Below, in pieces: positions 1 to 5,716 of a stretch of DNA of 6,417 nucleotides. How positions within the stretch are numbered: position 1 is the stretch's first letter; each line of letters opens with the position of its first letter. Where the stretch lies: contig CAYJOG010000179.1 of the NCBI GenBank assembly GCA_964371695.1, positions 1 through 6,417 of the forward strand. Direction: 5' to 3'. The notes under the pieces are model-generated. The model saw nothing but the letters and a program-made list of their open reading frames with translations, did not search any database and was not told where the DNA came from. This DNA is from CAYJOG01 sp964371695 [NCBI: uncultured bacterium] (lineage in GTDB: Bacteria; CAYJOG01). A program made the translations under genes and the position numbers.

Positions 1-428
1 GTGTTGATGTCCACGCCGGGGCCGGGGGCCACGCTCACATAAAGCTGGAACTGGCCGCGTTTTTCGGCGATGTGTACCCGCGTGACGGCGCGCACGCCCT
101 CGGTGCCCGTGAGGTGGCTTTGCAGCATTTTTTCCAGGTTCTGGGCGGTGGTTTTCACCACGCCCCGTTCGTTTTTGAGCAGGGTGAGTTCGCGGCGGTT
201 TTTAAGCGACCCCACCAGCAGAAACACGATACGCAGGCTCACCAGCACCACCGCCACGCCCACGGTGAACAGGGCGGAACGATAAAACAGGCTGTCGAGG
301 TTTTTGGCGAAGCGTTCGGCGTATACCCCCACGTCCACCACCCCCAGGCCCACCAGCACAAAACTCAGGCCCAGCGCAAACGTGATGAGTTCGCACAGCA
401 CCCCAAAGGTGAGATAAACCTTGCGCAC
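1..428 (-). CDS. amaP: Alkaline shock response membrane anchor protein AmaP (C-terminus cut by window edge)
   Basis: The 142 visible codons run off base 1. The start is GTG at 428-426, directly after the asp23 stop, with a GGAG ribosome site 6 nt upstream inside the asp23 end. The protein has two hydrophobic helices at about residues 6-33 and 52-74, separated by a short polar loop. A basic/polar stretch (KNRRELTLLKNERG, about 77-89) follows, then the start of an Asp23-like alpha/beta domain (about 90 onward, with a GVRAVTRVHI stretch). This two-helix plus cytoplasmic-domain layout is that of AmaP, which in staphylococci anchors Asp23 to the membrane. Its place right after an Asp23-family gene supports the call. 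In relatives the next gene is often nusB, but it is outside this window. Family identity is fairly secure; function is inferred from the family. Confidence 0.82.
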   Translation of the reverse strand, partial: MRKVYLTFGVLCELITFALGLSFVLVGLGVVDVGVYAERFAKNLDSLFYRSALFTVGVAVVLVSLRIVFLLVGSLKNRRELTLLKNERGVVKTTAQNLEKMLQSHLTGTEGVRAVTRVHIAEKRGQFQLYVSVAPGPGVDIN

Positions 429-836
429 TCAGGTCTCCGGTTCGGCCTCGCGGTTGCGCACGTGCACAATCAGCACGTTCACCGCCGCCGGGCGGATATT
501 CAGGGCGTGGACAAGGCGTTCGGTGACATGGGCCTGCACTTCGGCGGCCACGCTGGGGATGACTGCGGCGGCGTCCACCACCAGGCCGATGTCCAGTTCC
601 ACGGGCCGGTCGGGGTTCTGGGCCAGATTCAGGTCCACCACTTCGTCGGTGGGGGTTTCGCCGCTTACTTTCACCCGCACGCCACGGGTGAGGCGCTTGA
701 GGCCCAGCAACTCGCCCAGGCGGTTGCCCCCGGCGAGGTCCAGCACCCCCGGCACCTCCAGCGCGGCAAGGCTTGTCAGGGCAGACAAGCCCTCTACCGT
801 GACGCTGATGTGCGAGGCGGGGGTTTCACTGTTCAT
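429..836 (-). CDS. Asp23/Gls24 (DUF322) family envelope stress response protein
   Basis: A 135-residue protein covering a complete Asp23/Gls24 domain. Visible family features are the early ISVTVEGLSALTSLAALEVPGV segment (about 10-30; helix plus the EVPGV motif), the GVRVKV strand (52-57), a VELDIGLVV strand (about 79-87), the helix containing VQAHVTERLVHAL, and a closing VNVLIVHV strand. Asp23 proteins are abundant cytoplasmic proteins linked to cell-envelope homeostasis and tethered by AmaP. The ATG overlaps the efp stop by one base (TGATG), and a GGAG lies about 11 nt upstream, so translation is probably coupled to efp. The stop TGA is immediately followed, in the same frame, by the GTG of amaP. 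The family is well supported; the exact role in this organism is unknown. Confidence 0.88.
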   Translation of the reverse strand: MNSETPASHISVTVEGLSALTSLAALEVPGVLDLAGGNRLGELLGLKRLTRGVRVKVSGETPTDEVVDLNLAQNPDRPVELDIGLVVDAAAVIPSVAAEVQAHVTERLVHALNIRPAAVNVLIVHVRNREAEPET

Positions 837-1399
837 CAGTTGGCACGCTCCACATAGGATTTGCTCTGCGTGTTTATTTTAATTTTCTGGCCCTCGTCTA
901 CAAACAGGGGCACCTGGGTGGTGAAGCCGGTCTCGGTGGTGGCGTTTTTGGTGGCGCCAGAGACGGTGTCGCCCTTCACGGCCGGGTCGGTGGTGGTGAT
1001 GGTGTGGATCACGAACTGGGGCAGTTCCACGTCCACCACCTGCACTTCGTTATACACCACGGCCTCCAGCGTTTCGCCCTCGCGCAGCAGCAGGGGCACG
1101 TCGGCCACGGCCTTGATGGGGACATTGAGCTGCTCAAAAGTTTTGTTGTCCATCAACACCACGCTGTCGCCGTCTACATAAAGAAACTGCATTTCCTTTT
1201 TCATGACGTTGGCCTGCTCAACTTTTTCACCAGCCCGCAGGGTTTTTTCATAAATGCTGCCGGTGAACAGGTTTTTCATCTTGGTGCGCACAAAGGCAGG
1301 GCCTTTGCCCGGTTTGACATGCTGGAACTCCATGACCCGGTGGGGCTGGCCTTCGAGCATGATGGTGATGCCGTTCCTCAGATCGTTAGTGGAAATCAA
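836..1399 (-). CDS. efp: Translation elongation factor P (EF-P)
   Basis: EF-P binds between the ribosomal P and E sites and relieves stalling at polyproline runs. The 187-residue product has the standard length and three-domain order: N-terminal KOW-like domain (about 1-62), central OB domain (about 65-127), and C-terminal OB domain (about 130-187). The modifiable lysine lies in the KPGKG loop (K32). The C-terminal signature reads SGATKNATTETG. The start chosen is TTG at 1399-1397, because homologous EF-Ps begin at ISTND-like residues and an AAGGAG ribosome site sits 7 nt upstream. A longer in-frame start at 1459 would add 20 untypical residues and overlap aroQ. No EF-P lysine-modifying enzyme (EpmA, YmfI, EarP type) is visible nearby. 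It follows aroQ by 11 nt and overlaps the asp23 start by one base. Confidence 0.96.
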   Translation of the reverse strand: MISTNDLRNGITIMLEGQPHRVMEFQHVKPGKGPAFVRTKMKNLFTGSIYEKTLRAGEKVEQANVMKKEMQFLYVDGDSVVLMDNKTFEQLNVPIKAVADVPLLLREGETLEAVVYNEVQVVDVELPQFVIHTITTTDPAVKGDTVSGATKNATTETGFTTQVPLFVDEGQKIKINTQSKSYVERAN

Positions 1400-1406
1400 T
1401 ACCCTT

Positions 1407-1412
1407 CTCCTT
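1407..1412 (-). promoter_or_regulatory. Ribosome binding site that fixes the TTG start of efp
   Basis: AAGGAG lies on the minus strand, overlapping the aroQ stop codon (TAAGGAG). It is 7 nt from the TTG at 1399. It decides the non-ATG start of efp and suggests that termination on aroQ feeds initiation on efp. Confidence 0.85.
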
Positions 1413-1944
1413 AAACCTTTGTTCGCCCCTTCTTGAAGGGCGCAATATCGTAACCGCAAAGGGGCGAGAGGCCAAACAGTCCGCCGGGGGAGAAATCACT
1501 TTCCAGGTGCGCCAGCAGCAGTTCCATGCCCTTGATGTAACTCTGGGCCCCCAGGCCCTTCACCTCGCCGATGGCTGCGAGGGCCACATAACTGTGGTGG
1601 CGGAAGGGTTCCCGTGTGGCGGGGTCGGACAGATGCACCTCCACCACGGGCAGCCCCACGGCCTTCAGCGCGTCGAGGATGGCCAGCGAGGTGTGGGTGT
1701 AGGCGGCGGCGTTCAGCATCAGGCCCTGCGCGATGCCCCGCGATTCCTGAATCCAGTCCACCAGTTCGCCCTCGTGGTTGGTCTGGCGAAAAGCCCCCAC
1801 CACACAGCCCAGTTCACGGGCGTGTTCTTCGCACATGGCGCGGATGTCCTGCAGGGTGGTTTTGCCATAAATCTCTGGCTCGCGGGTGCCCAGCAGGTTC
1901 AGGTTGGGTCCGTTGAGAATCCAGATGACAAACGGTGAGGACAT
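1411..1944 (-). CDS. aroQ: Type II 3-dehydroquinate dehydratase
   Basis: Catalyses dehydration of 3-dehydroquinate to 3-dehydroshikimate, step three of the shikimate pathway; the family forms cytoplasmic dodecamers. The N-terminal motif [19 protein letters not shown] (residues 9-27) holds the active-loop R21 and catalytic Y26. [10 protein letters not shown] (77-86) holds N78 and the catalytic H84. [19 protein letters not shown] (101-119) holds E102, H104 and R115. The product is 177 residues, against about 145-150 for typical members. The surplus is a C-terminal tail (about 150-177) rich in G, P and F and ending in a basic KKGRTK stretch. The HLSN motif reads HLSD. The ATG has only a weak Shine-Dalgarno sequence and follows the upstream gene by 35 nt. 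The aroQ-efp linkage is widespread in bacteria. Confidence 0.94.
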   Translation of the reverse strand: MSSPFVIWILNGPNLNLLGTREPEIYGKTTLQDIRAMCEEHARELGCVVGAFRQTNHEGELVDWIQESRGIAQGLMLNAAAYTHTSLAILDALKAVGLPVVEVHLSDPATREPFRHHSYVALAAIGEVKGLGAQSYIKGMELLLAHLESDFSPGGLFGLSPLCGYDIAPFKKGRTKV

Positions 1945-1979
1945 GGTGATGCAGCCATTGTGCGCCTGCTGTCACGGCC

Positions 1980-3683
1980 TTACAACGTGATTTTCCACAC
2001 CACGCCCTTGGTGTCCTGGTCCTGGGCGGCGTCATAACTGATTTTGTTGGCCCCCACCAGATACAGGTTTCCTTCGTCATCCATGCCCAGGCCCTTGGGG
2101 GGGAACAGATCGATGTCGGGTATCACGTTGGGGCCGGTGGGCCCCAGCACCTGCTGCACGCGACCCTTCAGGTCACTCACCAGCAGGCGGCTGTTGTTGG
2201 CGTCCACAATCACCAGCAGGTTGCTCTTGGTCAGCACCAGATCAGAGGGCTGGTCCAGCACCACTTCCTGCTCGTCTTCGGTGAACAGCTTGAGCGCCTT
2301 GGGGCGCTCGCCGGGTTGCAAAATACCGATGGTGTTGTCGGCGCGTGACGAGAAAAACACGGTGCCATCACCGGTCACGGCCAAGCCGTTGGGGTGGTGC
2401 AGGCCCGGCGGCAGGGTCCATTCTTCCACCAAATCGCCGTTGTTGTTGAACTTCAGGATGCGGTTGTTCATGCGGTCGGCCACAAACAGGTTGCGGCCTG
2501 CGTCGTGGGTGATGGCCTTGGGAAACTGATAACCCTTGCCCGGCGGCGTGATTTCCCGCAGCTTGCGGCCTTCCTGATCCAGCACCACCACGTGGTTGGC
2601 CTGGCGGTCGAAGTCCACCAGATACACTTCGTTTTCCACAAGGTCCAGGCTCACGGGGAACACCACGGGAATGTCGCTTTCCAGTTCCTTGGTGGTGCCG
2701 TCCACGTCCACCTTCACCAAGCCGTTCACCTTGTCGTCGGCAATCAGCAGGGTGCCGTCTTCAAGGGGAATGACGTCATAGGGCACGCCCAGTTCCTTGC
2801 TCACCATCTTGGCGCTGAAGCCGCCCCCCTCGGTGCCGGTGGTGATGAACGCCTTCATGCCCTGAATGGCGGCGCTGAGCGCGCCCCCCTGGCTCTGTTC
2901 TTCGGCGGCGGGGGGCTGATCTACCCCCGTGGGGCGGCGGGTGACCTCGCGGGCCAGCACCAGGCCAAACACCACCAGGGCCGCCGCCGCCATGGCCACC
3001 AGACGCCCCCGCGCCCGCTCCAGGCTGGCCGCCACGGTGCGTATCACCATGGCCTGCTCGCCGGGCTGGGTCAGCACCTTGCCCATGATTTCAATGGTTT
3101 CCTGCTCGGTGGTGTGGGAAAGTTTTTTGAGCAGTTCGCCTTTGCCCAGGCGCGGCAAAAGATCCACGTTACACAAAATCAGTTCGTCGCCGGGTTTCAG
3201 TCGGGCGTGGCGCAGGTTCAGTTCCAGTGTGTCTGCAAGGCCCAGATATTCCGGCCCCGTGGCGGCCTCCAGCCCCCGGTTTTTCTGCACGCTGCCGGTG
3301 TTCAGCAGTTTCAGGTGATGCCCCCGCAGCAGATAAACCCCCACGCCGCGGGTGGTACACAGGGTCACGCGGTCTCCCTGCACCACCACGGCGGCCAGGG
3401 CAGCCACCAGTTTCTCCTGTCCCAGTCGCGCCCGCAGGGCCTTGTGCAGGCGTTGCAGGTGAAACCGCAGGCTTTCGCTGAAGTCGGTTTCGTTGTGGTA
3501 ATACACGCTGAGCTGGTTGTGGATTTCCTTGAGCAGCGCCCGCCCCAGCCCCAGCGCCCCCGGCGGCCCCGCCAGCACGTCGGTGAGTGTGAACAGGCCA
3601 AAGTGCTTGTAGGTGTCGTTGCTTTCCACCGCCAGCAGGCCCGGATCGTTCTCGCCGGGATAAAGGGTTGCCTCTAAACGCAC
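1980..3683 (-). CDS. Membrane protein: degenerate PP2C-phosphatase-like domain, one TM helix, NHL-type beta-propeller
   Basis: The 567-residue product has three parts. Residues about 1-225 follow the PP2C (PPM) fold pattern. GLFTLTDVLAGPPG (29-42) stands where DGxGG is normal. GDRVTLCTTRGVGVYLLR (103-120) matches the usual GDxxxxxNxGDSRxYLxR strand pair. LKPGDELILCNVDLL (162-176) matches the usual PGDxLLLCSDGL. The metal-binding aspartates are absent at all three places, so catalysis is doubtful. One hydrophobic helix follows at about 227-244, flanked by arginines. Then comes a low-complexity linker, and repeats such as FPKAITHDAGRNLFVADRMNNRILKF (positions 387-412) that are typical of NHL/six-bladed propellers (about 300-567), probably outside the membrane. 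The start is GTG at 3683 with no Shine-Dalgarno sequence. It is the first gene of the minus-strand block. Partner and signal are unknown; a role as a sensor or scaffold is inference. Confidence 0.72.
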   Translation of the reverse strand: MRLEATLYPGENDPGLLAVESNDTYKHFGLFTLTDVLAGPPGALGLGRALLKEIHNQLSVYYHNETDFSESLRFHLQRLHKALRARLGQEKLVAALAAVVVQGDRVTLCTTRGVGVYLLRGHHLKLLNTGSVQKNRGLEAATGPEYLGLADTLELNLRHARLKPGDELILCNVDLLPRLGKGELLKKLSHTTEQETIEIMGKVLTQPGEQAMVIRTVAASLERARGRLVAMAAAALVVFGLVLAREVTRRPTGVDQPPAAEEQSQGGALSAAIQGMKAFITTGTEGGGFSAKMVSKELGVPYDVIPLEDGTLLIADDKVNGLVKVDVDGTTKELESDIPVVFPVSLDLVENEVYLVDFDRQANHVVVLDQEGRKLREITPPGKGYQFPKAITHDAGRNLFVADRMNNRILKFNNNGDLVEEWTLPPGLHHPNGLAVTGDGTVFFSSRADNTIGILQPGERPKALKLFTEDEQEVVLDQPSDLVLTKSNLLVIVDANNSRLLVSDLKGRVQQVLGPTGPNVIPDIDLFPPKGLGMDDEGNLYLVGANKISYDAAQDQDTKGVVWKITL

Positions 3684-3689
3684 GGGCTT

Positions 3690-3695
3690 AAGATA
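3690..3695 (-). promoter_or_regulatory. Probable -10 box for a leaderless transcript of the PP2C-NHL gene
   Basis: TATCTT on the minus strand is followed by exactly 6 nt (AAGCCC) and then the GTG start at 3683. A transcript from this TANNNT box would begin at or next to the start codon, which fits the lack of a Shine-Dalgarno sequence. A weak -35 candidate (TGGACT, 18 nt upstream) would fall within the hairpin at 3706-3736. Confidence 0.45.
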
Positions 3696-3705
3696 CCTAT
3701 AACTG

Positions 3706-3736
3706 GTCCCCGAAGTCCATCCTGGACTTCGGGGAC
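3706..3736. repeat. Perfect 14-bp hairpin with TCC loop
   Basis: GTCCCCGAAGTCCA (3706-3719) pairs perfectly with 3723-3736 across a 3-nt TCC loop (GGA on the minus strand). No T-run follows on either strand. It lies between divergent gene starts, so a simple terminator role is unlikely. It may be an operator-like site, or part of the palindromic cluster that continues to 3848. Confidence 0.85.
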
Positions 3737-3740
3737 ACGC

Positions 3741-3767
3741 GGCATCAGAAAATGAATTTCCGATGCC
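3741..3767. repeat. Hairpin, 6-bp stem GGCATC/GATGCC
   Basis: GGCATC (3741-3746) pairs with GATGCC (3762-3767). The AT-rich interior can extend with GAAA/TTTC pairing. It is the second palindrome in the divergent intergenic region. Confidence 0.6.
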
Positions 3768-3773
3768 AGCGCG

Positions 3774-3809
3774 AAAACCTGCGGTTTTTCAACCTCCGGT
3801 TTTAGGAGG
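3774..3809. repeat. Two tandem short palindromes (AACC-TNC-GGTT type)
   Basis: AAAACC-TGC-GGTTTT (3774-3788) is followed by AACC-TCC-GGTT (3791-3801). The second can alternatively form CCTCC/GGAGG (3793-3797 with 3805-3809). The two units look like diverged copies of one another. The first has an A-run and a T-run on either side, but its stem is GC-poor. Confidence 0.5.
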
Positions 3810-3827
3810 CGCGCCATCCGGGCGCGC
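3809..3827. repeat. GC-rich hairpin GCGCGCC-ATCCG-GGCGCGC
   Basis: A perfect 7-bp stem of only G and C closes the ATCCG loop, which reads CGGAT on the minus strand. It directly adjoins the next hairpin at 3829. Confidence 0.75.
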
Positions 3828-3828
3828 A

Positions 3829-3848
3829 CCGGGTGTTCCCACACCCGG
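3829..3848. repeat. Hairpin CCGGGTGT-TCCC-ACACCCGG
   Basis: A perfect 8-bp stem closes a TCCC loop (GGGA on the minus strand). It is the last strong palindrome of the cluster, ending 45 nt before the tsaD start. Confidence 0.75.
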
Positions 3849-3881
3849 TCAAAAAGCCCGCTGCTGTCAGGGTGCGGCGGT

Positions 3882-3887
3882 TATCCT
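3882..3887 (+). promoter_or_regulatory. Probable -10 box for leaderless tsaD transcript
   Basis: TATCCT is followed by 6 nt (GTCGCC) and the GTG at 3894. This is the same spacing as the box for the divergent gene. No Shine-Dalgarno sequence precedes the GTG, and no convincing -35 was seen. Confidence 0.45.
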
Positions 3888-3893
3888 GTCGCC

Positions 3894-4898
3894 GTGCTTT
3901 CGCTGGCCATCGAAACCAGTTGTGACGACTGCGCGGCGGCGGTGCTGCGCGGGCCACAGGTGGTGGCCGCCGTGCGGTTTCATCAGGACAGGCTGCACCG
4001 TCGCCACGGCGGCGTGGTGCCCGAAGTGGCCAGCCGCGAACACGTGCGGCAGATAGAACCCACGGTGCAGGGCGTGCTGGCGCGGGCGGGGGTTTCCCTG
4101 GGCGAAATCCGGGCACTGGCCGTCACACAGGGGCCGGGGCTGATCGGCTCGTTGCTGGTGGGGCTGCGTTATGCCCAGGGTCTGGCAGTGTCGGCGGGGT
4201 TGCCGCTGGTGGGGGTGCATCATCTGATGGCGCACCTGTTCAGCCCGCTGATGGGCGAGGCGGACCTGACACCATTTTTCCCGGCCCTGGGGCTGGTGGT
4301 GAGCGGCGGCCACACGGCGCTTTACAGCGTGCGGTCACTGGGTGAGATTTCGCTTTTGGGCGAAACGCTGGACGACGCTGCGGGCGAAGCCATGGACAAA
4401 ACCGCCAAGCTGCTGGGCCTGGGTTTTCCAGGTGGGGCGGCGTTGTCGGAACTGGCGAAAACGGGCGACCCCAAAGCCTGCCCACTGCCATTGCCCATGC
4501 AGGGGCGCGACACGTTGTTGTTCAGTTTCAGCGGCCTTAAAACAGCGGCGGCGCGCAAAATTGAACAAATCGAAAACCCTGTTACGCCCCAACATCTGGC
4601 GGCGGCTTTTGAGGCGCGGGTGGTGCAACACCTGGCCCAGCGGACAGAAAAGGCGTTGTTGCAGACAGGCCACAAAACATTGCTGGTGGGCGGCGGCGTG
4701 GCCTGCAACGGGCCGTTGCGCCACGCCCTGGCGCAGGTGTGCCAGCAAAACGGCGTGGTGCTTCATCTGGCCAAACCGCGGTTCTGCACCGACAATGCCG
4801 CCATGGTGGGTTTTCTGGCGCATCATTTGCGGGCGCAGGGGCGGGCGGGGGATTTCCCCCTGGAACCGCGGGCGCGCTGGCCGGTGGGTGGCCCGTGA
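3894..4898 (+). CDS. tsaD: tRNA N6-adenosine threonylcarbamoyltransferase TsaD
   Basis: Transfers the threonylcarbamoyl group from threonylcarbamoyl-AMP to A37 of ANN-reading tRNAs, working with TsaB and TsaE in the cytoplasm. The 334-residue product is full length for the family. Visible motifs are IETSCDD (6-12; usually IETSCDET), HGGVVPEVASREH (38-50), the metal-binding pair H110 and H114 in VHHLMAH, SGGHT (137-141), DDAAGEAMDKTAKLLGL (160-176), the FSFSGLKTA segment (210-218), GGGVACN (266-272), and the metal ligand D300 in FCTDNAAM. The start is GTG at 3894, which places the nucleotide-binding beta strand at the N-terminus as usual; no ribosome site is seen. tsaB, tsaE and rimI, common neighbours elsewhere, are not in this window. 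It is transcribed divergently from the PP2C-NHL gene. Confidence 0.96.
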   Translation: MLSLAIETSCDDCAAAVLRGPQVVAAVRFHQDRLHRRHGGVVPEVASREHVRQIEPTVQGVLARAGVSLGEIRALAVTQGPGLIGSLLVGLRYAQGLAVSAGLPLVGVHHLMAHLFSPLMGEADLTPFFPALGLVVSGGHTALYSVRSLGEISLLGETLDDAAGEAMDKTAKLLGLGFPGGAALSELAKTGDPKACPLPLPMQGRDTLLFSFSGLKTAAARKIEQIENPVTPQHLAAAFEARVVQHLAQRTEKALLQTGHKTLLVGGGVACNGPLRHALAQVCQQNGVVLHLAKPRFCTDNAAMVGFLAHHLRAQGRAGDFPLEPRARWPVGGP

Positions 4899-4966
4899 AT
4901 CAGAAAATTTTCAAAAACAGCAACAAATCTGAGATGAAAATCAAAAACCCAGCCCAGTTTATATTT
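4899..4966. other. AT-rich spacer after tsaD
   Basis: This short A-rich stretch, unlike its GC-rich surroundings, lies between the tsaD stop and repeat copy A. It contains the palindrome GAAAATTTTC but no convincing GC-stem terminator. No gene is seen in it. Confidence 0.5.
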
Positions 4967-5135
4967 GGTTCGTCGGTTGCATCCGTGCAACCTTACGAAC
5001 AACGCCGCACGGTCCAGCCCATCCCTGAACGCCGTCTGGGGTTCAAAAGGGTTTTATTCAAAGGTCTATTTTGGGTTATCCACCGCCCGCGCTGGACCGG
5101 CGGCGGGAACGGCCATCCATGGCCTCTGGCGCCTG
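4967..5135 (+). repeat. Structured intergenic repeat, copy A
   Basis: There are three structural parts. First is a hairpin at 4968-5000: GTTCGT/ACGAAC outside, then GGTTGCA-TCCG-TGCAACC. Second is a long stem pairing 5004-5018 (GCCGC, bulged A, CGGTCCAGC) with 5091-5104 (GCTGGACCG, GCGGC), enclosing about 72 nt. Third is an end hairpin GGCCA-TCCA-TGGCC at 5111-5124. Copy B (5717-5882) is the same element in opposite orientation. The first 55 bases match at 49 positions by my count, with a 20-base exact block at 5002-5021. The roughly 70-nt interior is poorly conserved. It could be a palindromic mobile repeat (REP/MITE-like) or a structured RNA family; no transposase is present. Confidence 0.8.
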
Positions 5136-5166
5136 ATGTCGCCAAGGGTTTTGCCGGAAGTGGCGG

Positions 5167-5691
5167 ATGAATCCCCTGCTGGTCAAAAAAAAGCTGGGCC
5201 AGCGCACGCAGCTTTTGTTGTGCCGCCTGCGCGAAGAAACAGGCGAGGCTGGTTCCACCCCCTGGCACGGCCCAGCCTGGGTGGGCGAAAAAAACTTCGC
5301 GCCCGACGACCCCTATCTTTTTGACACCCAACTGGCCGAAGCCCCCTATGCCGGCCCCGGTTTTTCGTGGCGGGTGCGTTGCCCCCAAGGCGCGTGGCAT
5401 TTTGCCTTTACGGTTTATGACGCAGCGGGGCGGCTGGTGATGGGCAGCCTGGAGTTTATCCGCCCCATGGAAATTTCGGGAGGTCTCTGCTCGGCGGTGG
5501 ACCTGGAACTGGACCTGTACTGGCTGCCGGGTGGCGTGGTGAAGGTGGTGGACGAAGACGAACTGCAACAGGCCCTGGCGGCGGGGCTGATGAGCGCCGA
5601 AGAGGGGCAGCGCGTGGTGGAAGAATGCGAAGCGGCGCGCCTGGCGATTGTGACGGGGAACTATCCGTGGCCGCTTAGGGAGGAAACTTGA
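5167..5691 (+). CDS. DUF402 domain-containing protein, putative phosphohydrolase-like
   Basis: A 174-residue protein. The C-terminal half has the DUF402 core: VDLELDLYWLPGGVVKVVDEDELQQAL (residues 111-136) with acidic residues D112, E114, D116 and D129-D131, followed by an AGLMSAEEGQRV helix. Characterised relatives (staphylococcal nucleoside tri-/diphosphatase NtdP, FomD) use these acidic residues to bind two divalent cations and hydrolyse phosphate bonds in nucleotides or nucleotide conjugates. The substrate here cannot be told. There is no signal peptide or TM segment, so it is probably cytoplasmic. The ATG has a GGAAG ribosome site 6 nt upstream. The gene sits alone between two inverted repeat copies, with 31 nt to the left one and 25 nt to the right one. 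Confidence 0.78.
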   Translation: MNPLLVKKKLGQRTQLLLCRLREETGEAGSTPWHGPAWVGEKNFAPDDPYLFDTQLAEAPYAGPGFSWRVRCPQGAWHFAFTVYDAAGRLVMGSLEFIRPMEISGGLCSAVDLELDLYWLPGGVVKVVDEDELQQALAAGLMSAEEGQRVVEECEAARLAIVTGNYPWPLREET

Positions 5692-5716
5692 TTTCAAAAG
5701 GGGTTCTGAGAATCCG

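Noticed and set aside
429-431. TGA at the asp23 end as a recoded sense codon (selenocysteine or tryptophan)
   Set aside because: TGA also ends efp, tsaD and the DUF402 gene at family-typical lengths, and a good ribosome site and GTG start follow for amaP.
72-857. Plus-strand open frame of 261 codons opposite amaP and asp23
   Set aside because: Its H/Q-rich composition mirrors the two recognised minus-strand genes, and no family features are seen.
836-1459. Longer 207-residue form of EF-P starting at 1459
   Set aside because: The extra 20 residues are unlike EF-P, overlap aroQ and lack a ribosome site; the TTG at 1399 has an ideal one.
2394-3677. Long plus-strand open frame of 427 codons opposite the PP2C-NHL gene
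   Set aside because: It is rich in H, Q and G with no recognisable domain, and it is antisense to a frame with clear domains. It is a GC-bias shadow.
3706-3736. Rho-independent terminator
   Set aside because: The stem is strong, but no T-run follows on either strand, and the flanking genes diverge, so neither needs a terminator here.
3706-3848. CRISPR array or tandem repeat
   Set aside because: The units are distinct palindromes of different sequence and spacing, not direct repeats with spacers.
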